64,000 nt of DNA from Scalesia atractyloides (Eukaryota > Streptophyta > Magnoliopsida > Asterales > Asteraceae): contig CAMTDV010000022.1 of NCBI GenBank assembly GCA_947069175.1, positions 40,219,027 to 40,283,026 on the forward strand, written 5' to 3'. Shown here piece after piece: positions 35,153 through 46,470 of this stretch. Below the pieces are notes generated by a model. That model saw nothing but the letters and a program-made list of their open reading frames with translations, was not told the origin of the DNA and made no database searches. The stretch's first letter is position 1, and every line of letters begins with the position of its first letter. The position numbers and the translations under genes are program-made.

Positions 35153-37596
35153 TGTCACACCCTCAAATTCCACATGCGGGGTTTTACCGCGAGGCGTGTG
35201 ACCGACCAGGATCTAGCCACTAATCATGTTGAACCAACCATTTAAAATAATAAAAGTATCACTAGCAACATGGTTAGCGATAAGGTTTTAATTTTTTCAA
35301 AAGACAGTTTGTGTTGCAGCGGAAAATACAATTAAAAACCAACAGGAACTTAAAACTTCAAGTTAAGTAAATTGTCAAACCAATACGTTTAAATGAACCA
35401 CCCACTCTAGCCGATTACAATGCCCGTCCAAAGCTGTACCTATTTACCTGCAAAGCATGCAACTACGTGTCAACAATAGAGTTGGCGAATTCACAAGATT
35501 TTGAGTTTAGTAAAAGTAAAGTTCACAACGTTTTGATTTAAGTATGACTAGGGAAGCTAACCCTCATCATATGACTAAACTGTGTACCGAATGCTGACGT
35601 TTCGTTTGTGCCCTCAATAATGTCTATCAACATTAAAGCAAGAGTGAAGGTTAGAAGTCCTGATATGTTTACCGTTTCAATTAGTTCAATTTATGAATTC
35701 CTACACGTAGTCTAACACATAATCACCGAATCACGTTGTCGTACAAATTACACGGTTACGTAAGTCAGAGTAGGTGATCGTCTAATTCCATATAATGCAT
35801 TCATAGTCATCCGTTAACGTTTCTAATAACATGCAACACTTTGTTGCAACATATAATCATACTTAACACGTTCACAAATACTTTTTGCTTAATGCAGTTT
35901 CATGTCAGTTTTAAGACAGTTTTTTAGAATTTCTTTAAAATACTAAATGAACTCATAAAATTATGATATTTTAACACAACGTGCCTTCTAGTTCCGAATA
36001 CTTGTGTATTTTATTCATAACCTAAATCTTGACACAAAAATCACTAAAAACCATTCTCTACACCTAGGTCTGATCTACAACTTTTCAATGACTGTTTACG
36101 CCAAATATTATTTAAAAATCCTCGTTTATTCTTTTTACGAAATTCCAGTTGGAGATTATCAAGACCTCCCGGGACTTCCTACAGTAAAAATTTGAGATTA
36201 TAACTCAATACATACATTGAGTTATGACACTCGTAATGGGCTACAAATTCTGACAAAAACGCAACCTGAACCTTTGACACGAAAAAATTCATAAAACATT
36301 CATTTTTCATCAAAAAATGCCATTCCAGTGGGGTTTGAAAGATTTTTCCTGGAAGTTCACCCTAGACTCAAGAAAAGTATGTTTTTGACAAAATTTGACC
36401 CGGTTACAGCCGCTTAAATTCGGCTGTAACGTTCTTGACAGCACCTATTTTGTTACTCGAACCCAATAAACGATTATCTACGCAACTTATTGACTCAAAC
36501 TTAACAATCGCCTGCAGATTATAATCCTAATGTAAATCATGCACCAGCTAGTTCACCAAACATCAATATTTAACCCACCAATAAATCACTAGTGACTACC
36601 CCAACCCATATTCGACCATAACACATCAACAATGCGATTTCTACTCACTCTACACCACATGTAATCATCAAAACGACAAGTATAATCATCACAACAGAAA
36701 AACACATTCATGACACTTATTCTTATATTACGAATCACGGCCCTAAGGATTCATGTCAAGTCCCCAATTTCACATAACCCATCACATACGACTTCCTAAC
36801 AACCAAGTCGACAATAACGCCCCATATAACAGAATCATCAAACAAATATATAAAAATTCAACCTAGATAACCAAATTTTTAATCGCATAAATCAAATATA
36901 ACCACTTTCATCTCCAGCAAGAAGCATAGAAAACTAGTTACCTAGTGATGAGAGGAGGTTGGTTAGCATAGGATTTCTTGAGTGCACTTTTTCTGATCAA
37001 CGGTAGCGAGAGAGAGGGAGAGGCAGTTACGTATACGCATGTTAGGGTTCACGGCCGTAGGGGAAAGAAAACAAAAAACATATCTCCTAATTACACATGC
37101 ACAACTACCTAATATATGAAGAATAGAAGTTTAGGGCGGTTTAGGAAGTCGAGTGGTGTTGGGACAATTGTAAGGAATAGTGGCATATTATTTGTTGGGC
37201 TGCAAAAATAAAAGACATAAATGGAACAATGAGGGTGTTGGGTCAAACCGTTAAGAGAAATAAATCTCAAACATGATATCCCTTTTTTTACCCATCAGTT
37301 TCGAGTTAGATCGACAAGCGAGACATGTGTTTCAGTTCAAACGGCTCGGGTTGGTACAACACGATATGGAATTGGTTTCGACTACACGTTTGCGCACTAT
37401 AAGGTTAATAAATATAAATTTAATACGTTGAAAAAGATAAGAATATAATTAATTTGTCGAAGCGAAACGGACAGTTTATACCTCGAAGTTACGGGTTGTC
37501 ACCTCATCCCAAGTTGAAAGAAATTTCGTCCCGAAATTTGCAAACAGTCGCTGAAGATGCTAATGCGGTTGATAGAGTGCTTCCATGGGTGTTACA
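35153..37596 (-). repeat. 5' LTR of element G
   Basis: Minus-strand LTR of 2444 bp, TGTAACACCC at 37,596 to TGACA at 35,153, followed by the PBS. It matches 26,642-29,500 apart from a ~320-bp deletion at about 35,660 (AGAAG joined to TCCTGATATG) and smaller indels near 37,300. Confidence 0.9.
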
Positions 37597-37601
37597 CATT
37601 C
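37597..37601. repeat. Right target-site duplication CATTC of the Tekay element
   Basis: Identical to 26,637-26,641. Together the two copies prove a single insertion event. Confidence 0.9.
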
Positions 37602-38200
37602 CCCACTAAAGATGTGTACAATCAATACTACCTAACATTTTTGGATATGGTGTTTTTCCTTGTGGTTTTTGTATAAATTGGCGGCGTCAGTGCTTGTCGG
37701 CCTTCGCATGAACTCATCGCCGTATAATTGGTTAACGACGTTGAAAAAAATTGAAAGTACTCTCAAGAAGTCCTTTCGGACATTTGTAAATACTCGTCGT
37801 TCTTATCGGGAGAATTATCGGTCACGAGTTGTTTGATTGCGGATAACTTTTGTATCACCATAAACGTTTTCTCAACCACCGGTTATATCCTTCTTGAAAC
37901 TAAGGATATTGACTTTCAATATCACCAACAATTTAAAAAAAATGTTTCGGCATACGAAGACGGTATTTGAATGTTGATCATAATTTGGTTCGTCAATAGA
38001 ATAATCGTTCATAAGATTATGATTACCTTGTATGCGATCATGTCTGACAATTTTTTTGAACGGCCGACGAAGTTGCCGTGTCTTCTGCTTCGAGTTCCTC
38101 TAGCTTCTCCACGAAAAAAAGCTAGGCTACTATCGGTTGAAAAATCGTCTTAGAAATCGTTTAGGGGTAGGTAAATACCCAACTCTTCGTACGAATGATT
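37602..38200 (-). pseudogene. PIF/Harbinger transposase, N-terminal part (interrupted)
   Basis: The minus strand encodes the N-terminal half of the transposase split by element G. Blocks, with frame changes, are: YRLRMPKHFF and IVGDIESQYP (37,880-37,970), IQKLSAIKQLV, NDEYLQMSERTS, FMRRPTSTDAANLY, and MLGSIDCTHL (first catalytic Asp, about 37,625). The last block runs straight into the Tekay insertion and resumes at 26,641. No native start codon is visible. A minus-strand TATA (38,281-38,289) lies about 100 bases upstream. The HARBI1-family call is from the order of these blocks. Confidence 0.8.
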
Positions 38201-38280
38201 AGAGATGAGAATGAAAATGAGTATAAAGTTTTAGAGATAGAGAATGAAATGAGATGGAAGTGAAATGGGTTAAGAGATGG

Positions 38281-38289
38281 ATATTTATA
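38281..38289 (-). promoter_or_regulatory. TATA box upstream of the PIF/Harbinger transposase
   Basis: Minus-strand TATAAATAT followed by a C/T-rich stretch (CCATCTCTTAACCC...CATTCTCTATCTC) leading to the transposase remnant. Confidence 0.4.
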
Positions 38290-38494
38290 GTATTTAACAA
38301 TTTAATAAAAACTTTTTTTTTTAAATAAATGGTCATATGACCGTTGTCAAACGGTCAAAAAGTGAAATGGTGAGCCGGTTCTGGAGCTCTCCAACCCAAC
38401 CCGCCTAGCCTACCCGTGAGGGTGGCAGCGATGTGCTGGTTCGGGTTCATACCCGGGAAGGCTTACGCGCGAGGTGCCGAGCACTCCCTTAGCT

Positions 38495-39757
38495 ATCTTG
38501 GAATACGTATAAACATATTTCTCTACAACTAAGCATTTTGATTAGTAGATAGTTATTTTGAGGTAAAGTACTGTCTTTAAAACCCTTACTGTTAAACAAA
38601 AAAAGTGAAACGTAAATTTGACATACCATTAAATGATGTAACTTATCAATCTTTGGTTTTCTTTCTATCAAATGTTCATTAGAAAGATGTTACCAAGAGT
38701 CCTCCTTTTTCTATAATGAGGACTTTAACAGACGACATCGACAAATTCCAAATCCCATAACTTATTAAAAGTTCGCGGAAAAGAACTTTTACCCAATTTT
38801 AGTTTAATTTCAAAGTACAATTACAAGAATTACATCATTTATCAAAAACTGTTTAGGTATATAATCGGTTTTATAATACTTACGAATACCAAATTTTCAT
38901 ATATATAATATTATTATTTCCAGGAAAAGTAAAAAAGGTAAAGTGAGAATTTAGTAGCATTGCAGTGCTATGCCTTCTTATTGACAGTCGGTATATTTAA
39001 AACAAAGCCTGAAAAGGAATTCATTGACCATGATGTCAATTTCATCAATGCTTACCAATCCCATGCTTTAATTCTACGTATATGATTTAAATTATAATTT
39101 AATTAGTTGCAGGCCAACTTTATATTATATACGAAAAACATCTATTATAAATTATAAAGAAGGTTTTGCTTAATTAGTTTAAAAATGGTTTTGAATATTA
39201 CATGTGTTACTTCTTACAGATAGAATAGAAAGGTATTTTGGTCTTAAAACACAAACTTTTATCCATTTATTTTTCAAAATACAATAAAAAAAAATGTAGC
39301 ACAAAAAGTCAAGTACAAAAATTCAGCCCAAAAAATATAGCATAAAAAATCAAGTAAAAAATTCAACATAAAATATCCAGCATAAAAATATAGTACAAAA
39401 ATCTAATACAAAAAATTAGCACAAAAATGTTATACAACATAGAAATCTATGACCATTTTTTGGGTTTTCTTTAAATCTCATATTTTCTATAGCAGTATAG
39501 TGCTTAAATTAAAGATAAAAAGATGCTTGAATTTATGATTCAATTTAAAAAAATAATGTCATATAAAAAGTTATGAATGTTTAAAAATAAGGGGGAATAC
39601 ACATGTGCCTTGCATGTGCAGAGAGAAAGCCAAAAATTGGTTATTACAAAAATACTCTTCCACCCATATTTTTTCCTACACTTTGATCTTAACCATTGAT
39701 TTGGAAAATGAAAGGTCAAGATTATTTCTTATCCTTTTAGGCAAACTCCACTTTTTA
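38495..39757. other. AT-rich non-coding stretch
   Basis: No gene recognised. 39,270-39,440 is A-rich with repeated AGCA(T/C)AAAAA phrases, a low-complexity tract. Confidence 0.5.
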
Positions 39758-39763
39758 TATATA

Positions 39764-40120
39764 GGGATAAGTTAAAATGAGAACCAACTTGAGTTGTGAG
39801 ACCTTTTGAACTAGGCCATTCAAAAGATTTTTCCAAAATATTTTTTTCTCAAAAACCATAAAAAAATCATTTGTTTTAGCAATTTTTTTTAAATGCCACA
39901 TACACACATTTGCATGAGATGTAAAAAGAATATTTATATTCGTAACAAAATTTACACTAACGCGTAAACAAAACTTACATAAGGCAAAACTACTAACTTG
40001 ACAATTCTTTTTTGTTTTTTTACAGATGTGTTTATTATATTTTCAACTACGTTTGTGCAAAAAATTGTTACCTAACTCGCGCGAGAAGTAGAAGTTCTCA
40101 TGGTTCTCATTCAAACCGAG
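39764..40120. mobile_element. MITE-like element with AATGAGAACCA terminal inverted repeats
   Basis: AATGAGAACCA at 39,776-39,786 is exactly inverted at 40,101-40,111 (TGGTTCTCATT). The copy is flanked by TATATA/(AT)n on both sides and has no coding capacity. Wording near both ends (GGGATAAGTTAAAATGAGAACC, CATTCAAACCGAGCC) is similar to short repeats I have seen in plant genomes. Superfamily unknown. Confidence 0.5.
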
Positions 40121-40141
40121 CCATATATATATATATATATG
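40121..40141. repeat. (AT)n microsatellite
   Basis: About 20 bases of alternating AT at the right edge of the MITE-like repeat. Confidence 0.9.
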
Positions 40142-40307
40142 TAAACTAATATGTACCATTGGATTACATCATCTAGAGATTTTTAAACAATGGCAAGATT
40201 GTAATTTAATATTATAACTTCCCTTTAAAATAATTGACAAAAGGGTTTTTTGGTCTTTAATAAATTGCATTTATTAAACAATCTAATCAAAATCCCTAAA
40301 AATCTCG

Positions 40308-40855
40308 CTAGTTTCCGTCCATACAGGATATACACAACTGTTAGGCTATAGGGTGTGGGGGTATGGTTGGGTCATCAATCGCCACGTAGGACCATCAATG
40401 GATTGCTACACCACCCCCTTGCCTTATCCACCATGATTCCCATGGATTAAACCATGGCAACCATGGGCCTTCTTTCCTTATTTGATATTTCCTTTCCTTT
40501 TCACAAAAATAAATTAAAATAAAAGAATAGTGGTTTGGGTCATGACCACACTCTTAGGATAATGGTTTTGGATGATGGATTAGAAGTAGATGACATGGCG
40601 CTGATGTGGAGGGTCATGGTGACCATAAGGATCATGACCACACCCTATAGCCTTAGTGTATACACATGTGTACCGTCTCGCTAGTATCAATTTATACAAG
40701 ATACGCATATGTTAGTTTATACGCATGTGTACAGTCTTGCTAACTATCAGTTTATACAAGATACACAAATGTTAGTTTATACGCATATGTACAGTCTCGC
40801 TAACTTTATACAAGATACACAATTGTTAGTTTATACACATGTTTACAGACTTTTA
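40308..40855 (+). repeat. Four tandem copies of a 60-bp repeat, the first split by a MITE
   Basis: Units such as TTTATACAAGATACACAA...GTTAGTTTATACGCATATGT start at 40,681, 40,741 and 40,801. An earlier unit is 40,308-40,343 joined to 40,656-40,680. The Tourist MITE lies between its two halves, at TTA. Confidence 0.8.
40344..40652. mobile_element. Tourist-like MITE (309 bp) with 15-bp perfect TIRs and TTA duplication
   Basis: GGCTATAGGGTGTGG (40,344-40,358) is exactly inverted at 40,638-40,652. TTA flanks both sides (40,341-40,343 and 40,653-40,655). No coding. TTA target and TIRs are hallmarks of PIF/Harbinger-derived Tourist MITEs, the same superfamily as the transposase remnant in this window, though the TIRs do not match that element's candidate ends. 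Confidence 0.9.
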
Positions 40856-40859
40856 TACA

Positions 40860-41559
40860 TCATTGTATTATATTCATCAATGGTTACATATGTGTATATT
40901 AACAACATGTAGTATATTATGCATGCACACAAGTAGATTCATATAAAAATTATGAAATTAATGAAAACAAAACAAGTCATATGTATGTAAATTCGTAATA
41001 CGCACATGTGTATATACATAACAATATACATATGTGTATATTCATAACAAAGAACATAATACGTATCCACATATATGTAGATTTGTATGAAATTATAAAA
41101 GTAACTAGAACCAAACAAGGTACATGTATGTATAAACGTAATATACGCATATGTATATACATAATCATATAATTAAAACAATAATGTACATATATGTATC
41201 GAATGAGATATATTTTTATCTTCGCGTGATACTCGAGATACATATGTGTGTGGAGTGAGATACATTTATGTATCAAAGTGATACCTAGTTTTCTTAATTA
41301 ATAATTTCACGTATCGATTAGGTATACTATACGTATGATCCTTGCACTCATGATCAGTTAGTTTTTTTTACACAGTGTTTGATTATGTTGGTAATAGCAA
41401 AAATAAATAACTTCATCACATATTCAAAAAAAAGTTAATGCCCAAAAATAATTAGAATTTCAACTTTAGAGAAATTTTTCAATATTTATATAAAATTATA
41501 AAAAGTTAAAAATAATATATTATAATATATTATTAGAATCTATTATCCAATAAAGCACA
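40860..41559. other. AT-rich stretch with TACATATGTGTAT-type motifs
   Basis: Repeated ATACGCATATGTATATACAT and GAGATACATATGT phrases (40,980-41,290) form degenerate simple repeats. No gene recognised. Confidence 0.5.
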
Positions 41560-41953
41560 TGTCTAATATGTAACCAAGTCCATTGCGTGCGGAATCCGTG
41601 TTAGTTAGGGTGGCAAATATAACAGATTACTTTTAAATCACTGTTTCATTGATATCGTAAATGTTTACAATCTGGAAACACTTGGACAGAGCTTCGCTGT
41701 TGTGTCCGCAAAACTACTACTTCAGACTCAAGAGCATACACCTATTTATACTACTTATTACTTCGTGCAGAGAGACTTTATTTTCATATGAACTAACTAT
41801 CAACACCTTCGTACGAAGTAACTTTAAACTACCTTCATACAAAGTAACTTCCTTTGTACGAAGTAACATACAAACATACGAAATCTAACAGTTTGACCTA
41901 TTACAAGCACTGACACGACTCGTAGACGTAGGCAACAGACATATGTATCAACA
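41560..41953 (-). repeat. 3' LTR of second SIRE-like copia element
   Basis: On the minus strand it starts TGTTGATACATATGTC (41,953), directly after an AAGGGGGAGTTTG purine tract, and probably ends at 41,560. It shares its start and the CTACGAGTCG/CTACGTCTA region with the LTR at 4072-4534. It carries three or four TTCGTACGAAG-type palindromes (41,805-41,885). Confidence 0.7.
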
Positions 41954-41966
41954 AACTCCCCCTTGG
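41954..41966 (-). other. Polypurine tract of second SIRE-like element
   Basis: Minus-strand CCAAGGGGGAGTT immediately before the LTR start TGTTGATACAT, the classic copia PPT-LTR junction. It proves the internal region lies to the right. Confidence 0.8.
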
Positions 41967-42009
41967 ATGTTGCTGCAGTCTTGATCGGTCTTCAGTCTTC
42001 AAAATATTC

Positions 42010-45000
42010 ATAACTTTAACTTTTAACGCCCAAAGAAATTCTTTCTTGGCTTCCGTCTCTCTTCACTTGGAATTGGCGTTTGATCTATTGGAGGAGCCCA
42101 TCTCACAAACTTGAATCTAGATATTGAAGCTTTCTTGATCTTGTCAGCGAGTCTTTTGTCTTTCTTAGCTTCTTTTATTAACTCTTTTGTTTCCAACTCT
42201 CTCTATTTCGATTTCCACATCTTTCCAGAATTTATATCATGTGCATAACAGACATTAATGACACCTTGATACTGCATCGCTTATACTTTCTCCTTCTCTT
42301 GATAAAAAATCTTGTTGTAAAACATACATTCGATATCTTTCTCAGCCAAATTCACCAACCACATAGGATCTGGAATCTGTATTGCTCTCCACAAGCCATC
42401 TTCTTTCAGTAATATCACCACTTCACCTGTTTCCTGATCATATTGCCACCACTAAAAACGTTCACTGAAATCTTGTTCGACCTTCATTAGTGGCGTATTC
42501 TTCATAGCTCGTGGCCATTTCACAATTAGTGTTACATCTCATTCTTGTGTCACTGAGTCGATCTTGATAATCTTTTTCGGGTAGTGTGGCTTTCAGTTAG
42601 GAAAATCATGTTTTGCCTCACATCTAATAATTCGCCAAAATTTCTGATCACCCAGTTTCATTTGGAAATTGATGCAATTCGTTTTGCATAACTCCTGCAT
42701 GTCCCACCACGGCAGAGTTCTAATATCTGATAAGTATCTAAAGTATTGCACTCCAAATTCCCGTTTAATAGTAAACACGTTTAACTCTGGCAACCAACCC
42801 CATCTTAGTATATCCCCCAAAGATTTATCTTGATTACGTGTGAAGAAAGCTAGTGGTCATCGAAACTTCCTTTCTTTCGCAAATTCTTTAAACCAAGTCT
42901 TCCGAGCTTCCATAATTTCTTCTTTACCGAGCCTCGGTGATTTTCCATTTGTCACTGTCTCCCCGATCTTTCGTTTCAACAAGTCATTCATCTCTTCATT
43001 GAACATCTTTTGGAATTTTGGGAAGTCATCTGTACCTTCACCAGAATATTTAACTGTTTCATTGTCAGAATCATCCTCCACGACAACATTATCGAAATCA
43101 TCTGCATCTTCAACATATCTATACACATAATCTTCAAGTTGTGCAATTTTGATGCTATTTAATTCCTCTTCCAAATCAAATTCAAATGTACTTTCGTCTA
43201 TACCCATCATCTTTGCAAACTCCTCCTTAGAGTAATTATGTACAAACTCTCCCTATTCAACTCCATGCTCTATATAGATCGTCTTGTGTAGTATTGTAGG
43301 AACAACCTTTAGTGGGGTAACGTTTGTGAAGATTCTTGAATACCTTCATCATTAACAGTATCCCCTGTCTCCCCCTTTTGATGAGAATCATCTTCTTCAT
43401 TAGCGTTGTCATTTAAGAACTCACCATATTCAAACTTATTGGTAAACTTTGCTTCATAAACCACCCACTCTATTACCACCCTGTGTATTATCATCATCAT
43501 CATCACCCTTGTCATCATCATCACCATGTTTATCATCAGTATCCGTATCCTCATCATCTTCTTTGTCATTGACCTCTTTCTCAACTTCTTTTCCTATCTC
43601 CAGTTCTTTCTTCTTTTTAGAATAATAAGGCACATCTACTACCGGACCAATCATTACAAACTTAGTAATATCTATCTTTTCAACCTCTGTCTCTATCACC
43701 GTTTCAGAAGATCTTTCTACTTCAGGTTCAAGATTAGGTTGTGCGATAATCTCTGGAATTGCATCAACCTACCCTTTACCTTTGTCTGCTTTAGCAGCTT
43801 CAGCTTTTCATGCCCGTTCAACAGCCCTTTCTCTGGCTTCATCTATCTCAATATGATTATATTCATCTTCAAAGTCTATACCAAGCTTCTTCTCTAATAC
43901 CTTTTGAAACATATCCAACTTTCTTTCTTTCACAGACTTTTCAGCTTCAATATCTAAGCCTTTTGCGAATTCTTTCATTCTCTGACACGAGGCTTGCTAT
44001 CATAGCTTCCATATGTTTTCAATCTTTTTCCAAGAACTTCACTCTATTTTCCAAGTCTTTTATCCTTTGATCGTTCAGATTGTCTAGAAAATCACGGTCT
44101 ATGGCACCCATTGATGATATATTTGGAAATTGAAAATCATCATCGAATATATGCTTAGCTTCTCTATCTGCAGGTCCTGTAGGATGAGAGTGTCGTCATT
44201 GAGAAGATTGTGGTGTTGATTGCTGTTGTCTAGGTGGAGATGGTTGTTTTGGTGGTGATGGTTGCCTTTGTAGTGATGGTGGTTGTTGTGGTGTAGTCGG
44301 TGGAGTTTGGATTGGAATAAAATTTTCAATTTCCAGTTTGACTGCTGGTGTCTCCTTTTCTTGAACTACTGAATCAGCCCCAGTAGTTGTTTCTTTAGAA
44401 ATTTTCATATAATTTTGTCTTGCCATTTTTTGCTAATGGAGACCTTGTTTTCTTCTTTGTTAGTTCAGTCGCTTTGCTCTTAATTTGTTTAACTTTCTTT
44501 GGTGGCACATAAGGTTCATCATCATTAGCATTCGAACCTTCTTTCTCTTTGATGCTCTTTTACATCCTCTACTTTGGGATCAAACGTTCTTGGCGTAACC
44601 CTTGATGCAACATCTTCATCACTAGCAATTTTGGTTTCTTCAGAATCAGAATCATTATCACCTTCAAAAGCTTGCTTTCCTATATCTTCTGCAATTTCTG
44701 TTGTACTCTTCTCACCTCTTTCATCATCTGAAGTTGCAGAAAACACTTCAGTTTCAGCATTTTCTTCAACATGCACCTCTTCATCAGTACTTTCATCCAC
44801 CTACATAGTTGCAACCTTTTTCTGTGCTCGTTTTCCTTTGGTGTTTGCTTCTTCTTTTTCTCATCATCTTCCTATACATACCATTTACTAATCTTTGCAA
44901 CATATCCCTCTAAACGCTCTTCTTCTTCATTTTCTGAATTGCTCTCATGTTTTCTCCACTTATCTTTTGGTGGCAGAATTTAGTTTTCATCTTTGATAAA

Positions 45001-45690
45001 TCCAAAAACTTTGTGCTTGTAGGAATTGTTTTCTGATAGAGATATTAATTTAAATGATCTAATGACATATTCGTCATATGCACAAGAGACAATTCATCAA
45101 CTTCATCTTTCACTAAGTTTGGGAATTGATCATCTAACATCATGTGTACGAATCGAGGATATTGCAAGAACTTTTCCTTATCGATATTGGTTTTCATCTG
45201 CTCAAAGATAACTCTTGTGAAATTGTATGCCAGATTCAAACTCAAAGCTGCAATCATACATATCTGATATTCAAGTAGCGTGTCAAAACTCCCTTTCGAT
45301 GCCCTAATGCATGAACCACTGAGTGTACAAAGAATTTGCATGGCCTTCCTAAATTAGCTTTCATGAAATTCATCTCATTGACATGACCCATATACCCCAT
45401 CTTGTAAAAACAATCTTTCACCATCCTTTTAGAATAACCTATGGGATAACTGTCTTCATCCTTGAAATCTAAGAGTCTCCTGATCAATGATTCTATAATG
45501 AGGACTTCCTTTTCTTCGTCCCCGATCTTCACAATCGACCATATAGCAGGTGGATCCGGTATAAACTTCGCGTTATCCCAAAAGCGTTGTACATGCGATC
45601 TGTATGTTATGCTGATCTGTAAGCGCCTTTTTAATAGGAATACGACCCCATGAAATCCAGAATATCTTCAAGAAATTTCATCTTTGTTAG
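42010..45690 (-). pseudogene. Long acidic accessory ORF (env-like position) of SIRE-type element
   Basis: Broken frames over 3.7 kb encode one decayed protein. N-terminal part (45,250-45,690): MKFLEDIL, a FWDNAKFIP block, IGDEEKEVLIIESLIRRLL, MGYMGHVNEMNFMKANLGRP, then FLQYPRFVHMMLDDQFPNL. The middle (43,200-45,000) is Glu/Asp-rich and Pro/Gln-rich (SPPKQPSPPRQQQ) with coiled-coil pieces. C-terminal part (42,590-43,210): MEARKTWFKEFAKERKFR, GDILRWGWLPELN and VQYFRYLSDIRTLPWWD. I recognise the YPRF and LPWWD blocks from Asteraceae retroelement proteins; function unknown. It sits before the PPT and 3' LTR, the env-like position in SIRE. No signal peptide or membrane segment seen. Confidence 0.65.
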
Positions 45691-46470
45691 AGTCTTGTCA
45701 ACTACACAACAAATGTTGTGCTTTGGCTAAAAGCTCATGGATTTCTTCTACAAAAAAATAAGATCAACACTTAGTCGAAATTTCAAAATTACCAACATTT
45801 GGTGCGGAGATGTTTATGTATGGAGGTACCATTGTTACCTTCATATGAAGATAAGTTCAAAACATATTTTGACCAAAACAGAATACCGAGGGTATTTTCA
45901 AAATTGAAATATGATTACCTTCGTACGAGGGTAGTAATTTACCTTCGTACGAGCGTATTCTCCTCCGTACAAAGCAGTGAAGATCAACTCAATGATTTTT
46001 GATGTTTTTTAATGAAACTGATGATGACAATATGAACTAAAAGTGTCGACTATCATTTTTGTATGTCCAATTTTAAATTTAATCGGTCCAGTCGTTCTTT
46101 ATCTGAGTTTTATACGATTATTAGGCCGATTAGTTCGATTTTGGTCCGATTTGTCCAATTTATACCTTAACCACTGTTCGTGATGTGCCAATCAACCATT
46201 ACAATGTAAAATTTGGCATCACTTCATCGTATAAAACACAAAATCTCTTAAGAACTCTCTTCGTGCGAAGTAAAGATGAAAACAGTAAGTGATTACTTCG
46301 TACGAAGGAACCTTTATATAGGTTTCAAAAATACCTTCGTGCGAGGGTAAACATGTTTACTTCGTGCGAATGAACAATGTCTACTTTCGTACGAGGGTGT
46401 TCCTTGGTGTGAAGGTACTTCTTATTTTTTCAACTTTTCAATTTCTCGAATATTTTACCAGTTTTAACAA
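45691..46470 (-). other. Non-coding region upstream of the accessory ORF, rich in TTCGTACGAA palindromes
   Basis: Contains at least eight close variants of CTTCGTACGAAG (45,920-45,975 and 46,255-46,415), like the 5' leader of the first SIRE element. No RT or integrase wording is present where pol would be expected. Confidence 0.55.

Larger units (their letters stand above)
26642..37596 (-). mobile_element. Complete Tekay-type Ty3/gypsy chromovirus (element G)
   Basis: A complete 10.95-kb element on the minus strand: 5' LTR 35,153-37,596, PBS, an extra 5' ORF, gag, protease, RT, RNase H, integrase with chromodomain, PPT, and 3' LTR 26,642-29,500. It is flanked by the perfect 5-bp duplication CATTC. 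LTRs differ by roughly one base in 15-20 where compared by eye, plus a 320-bp deletion, so the insertion is old and the genes are decayed. It landed inside a PIF/Harbinger transposase gene. The clade call rests on the LTR size, RVP_2 protease wording and C-terminal chromodomain. Confidence 0.9.
25750..38488 (-). mobile_element. PIF/Harbinger element carrying the Tekay insertion (ends approximate)
   Basis: Candidate ends are GAGGGCACTC (25,750) and the reverse complement of GAGCACTCCC (38,479-38,488). They differ only by transitions at four of ten positions. TTA follows on the right, but the left flank reads GAA, so no clean 3-bp duplication is seen. The transposase halves lie inside. Without the nested element it would be about 1.8 kb. 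Termini need an alignment. Confidence 0.4.

Noticed and set aside
38185..38195. TTCGTACGAA near the start of the Harbinger transposase
   Set aside because: A single isolated occurrence; not part of the clusters in the SIRE elements.
43526..43897. Plus-strand 123-residue ORF rich in Phe/Ile
   Set aside because: It is the antisense of the Asp/Glu/Lys-rich accessory ORF; hydrophobic composition arises from complementing GAT/GAA codons.
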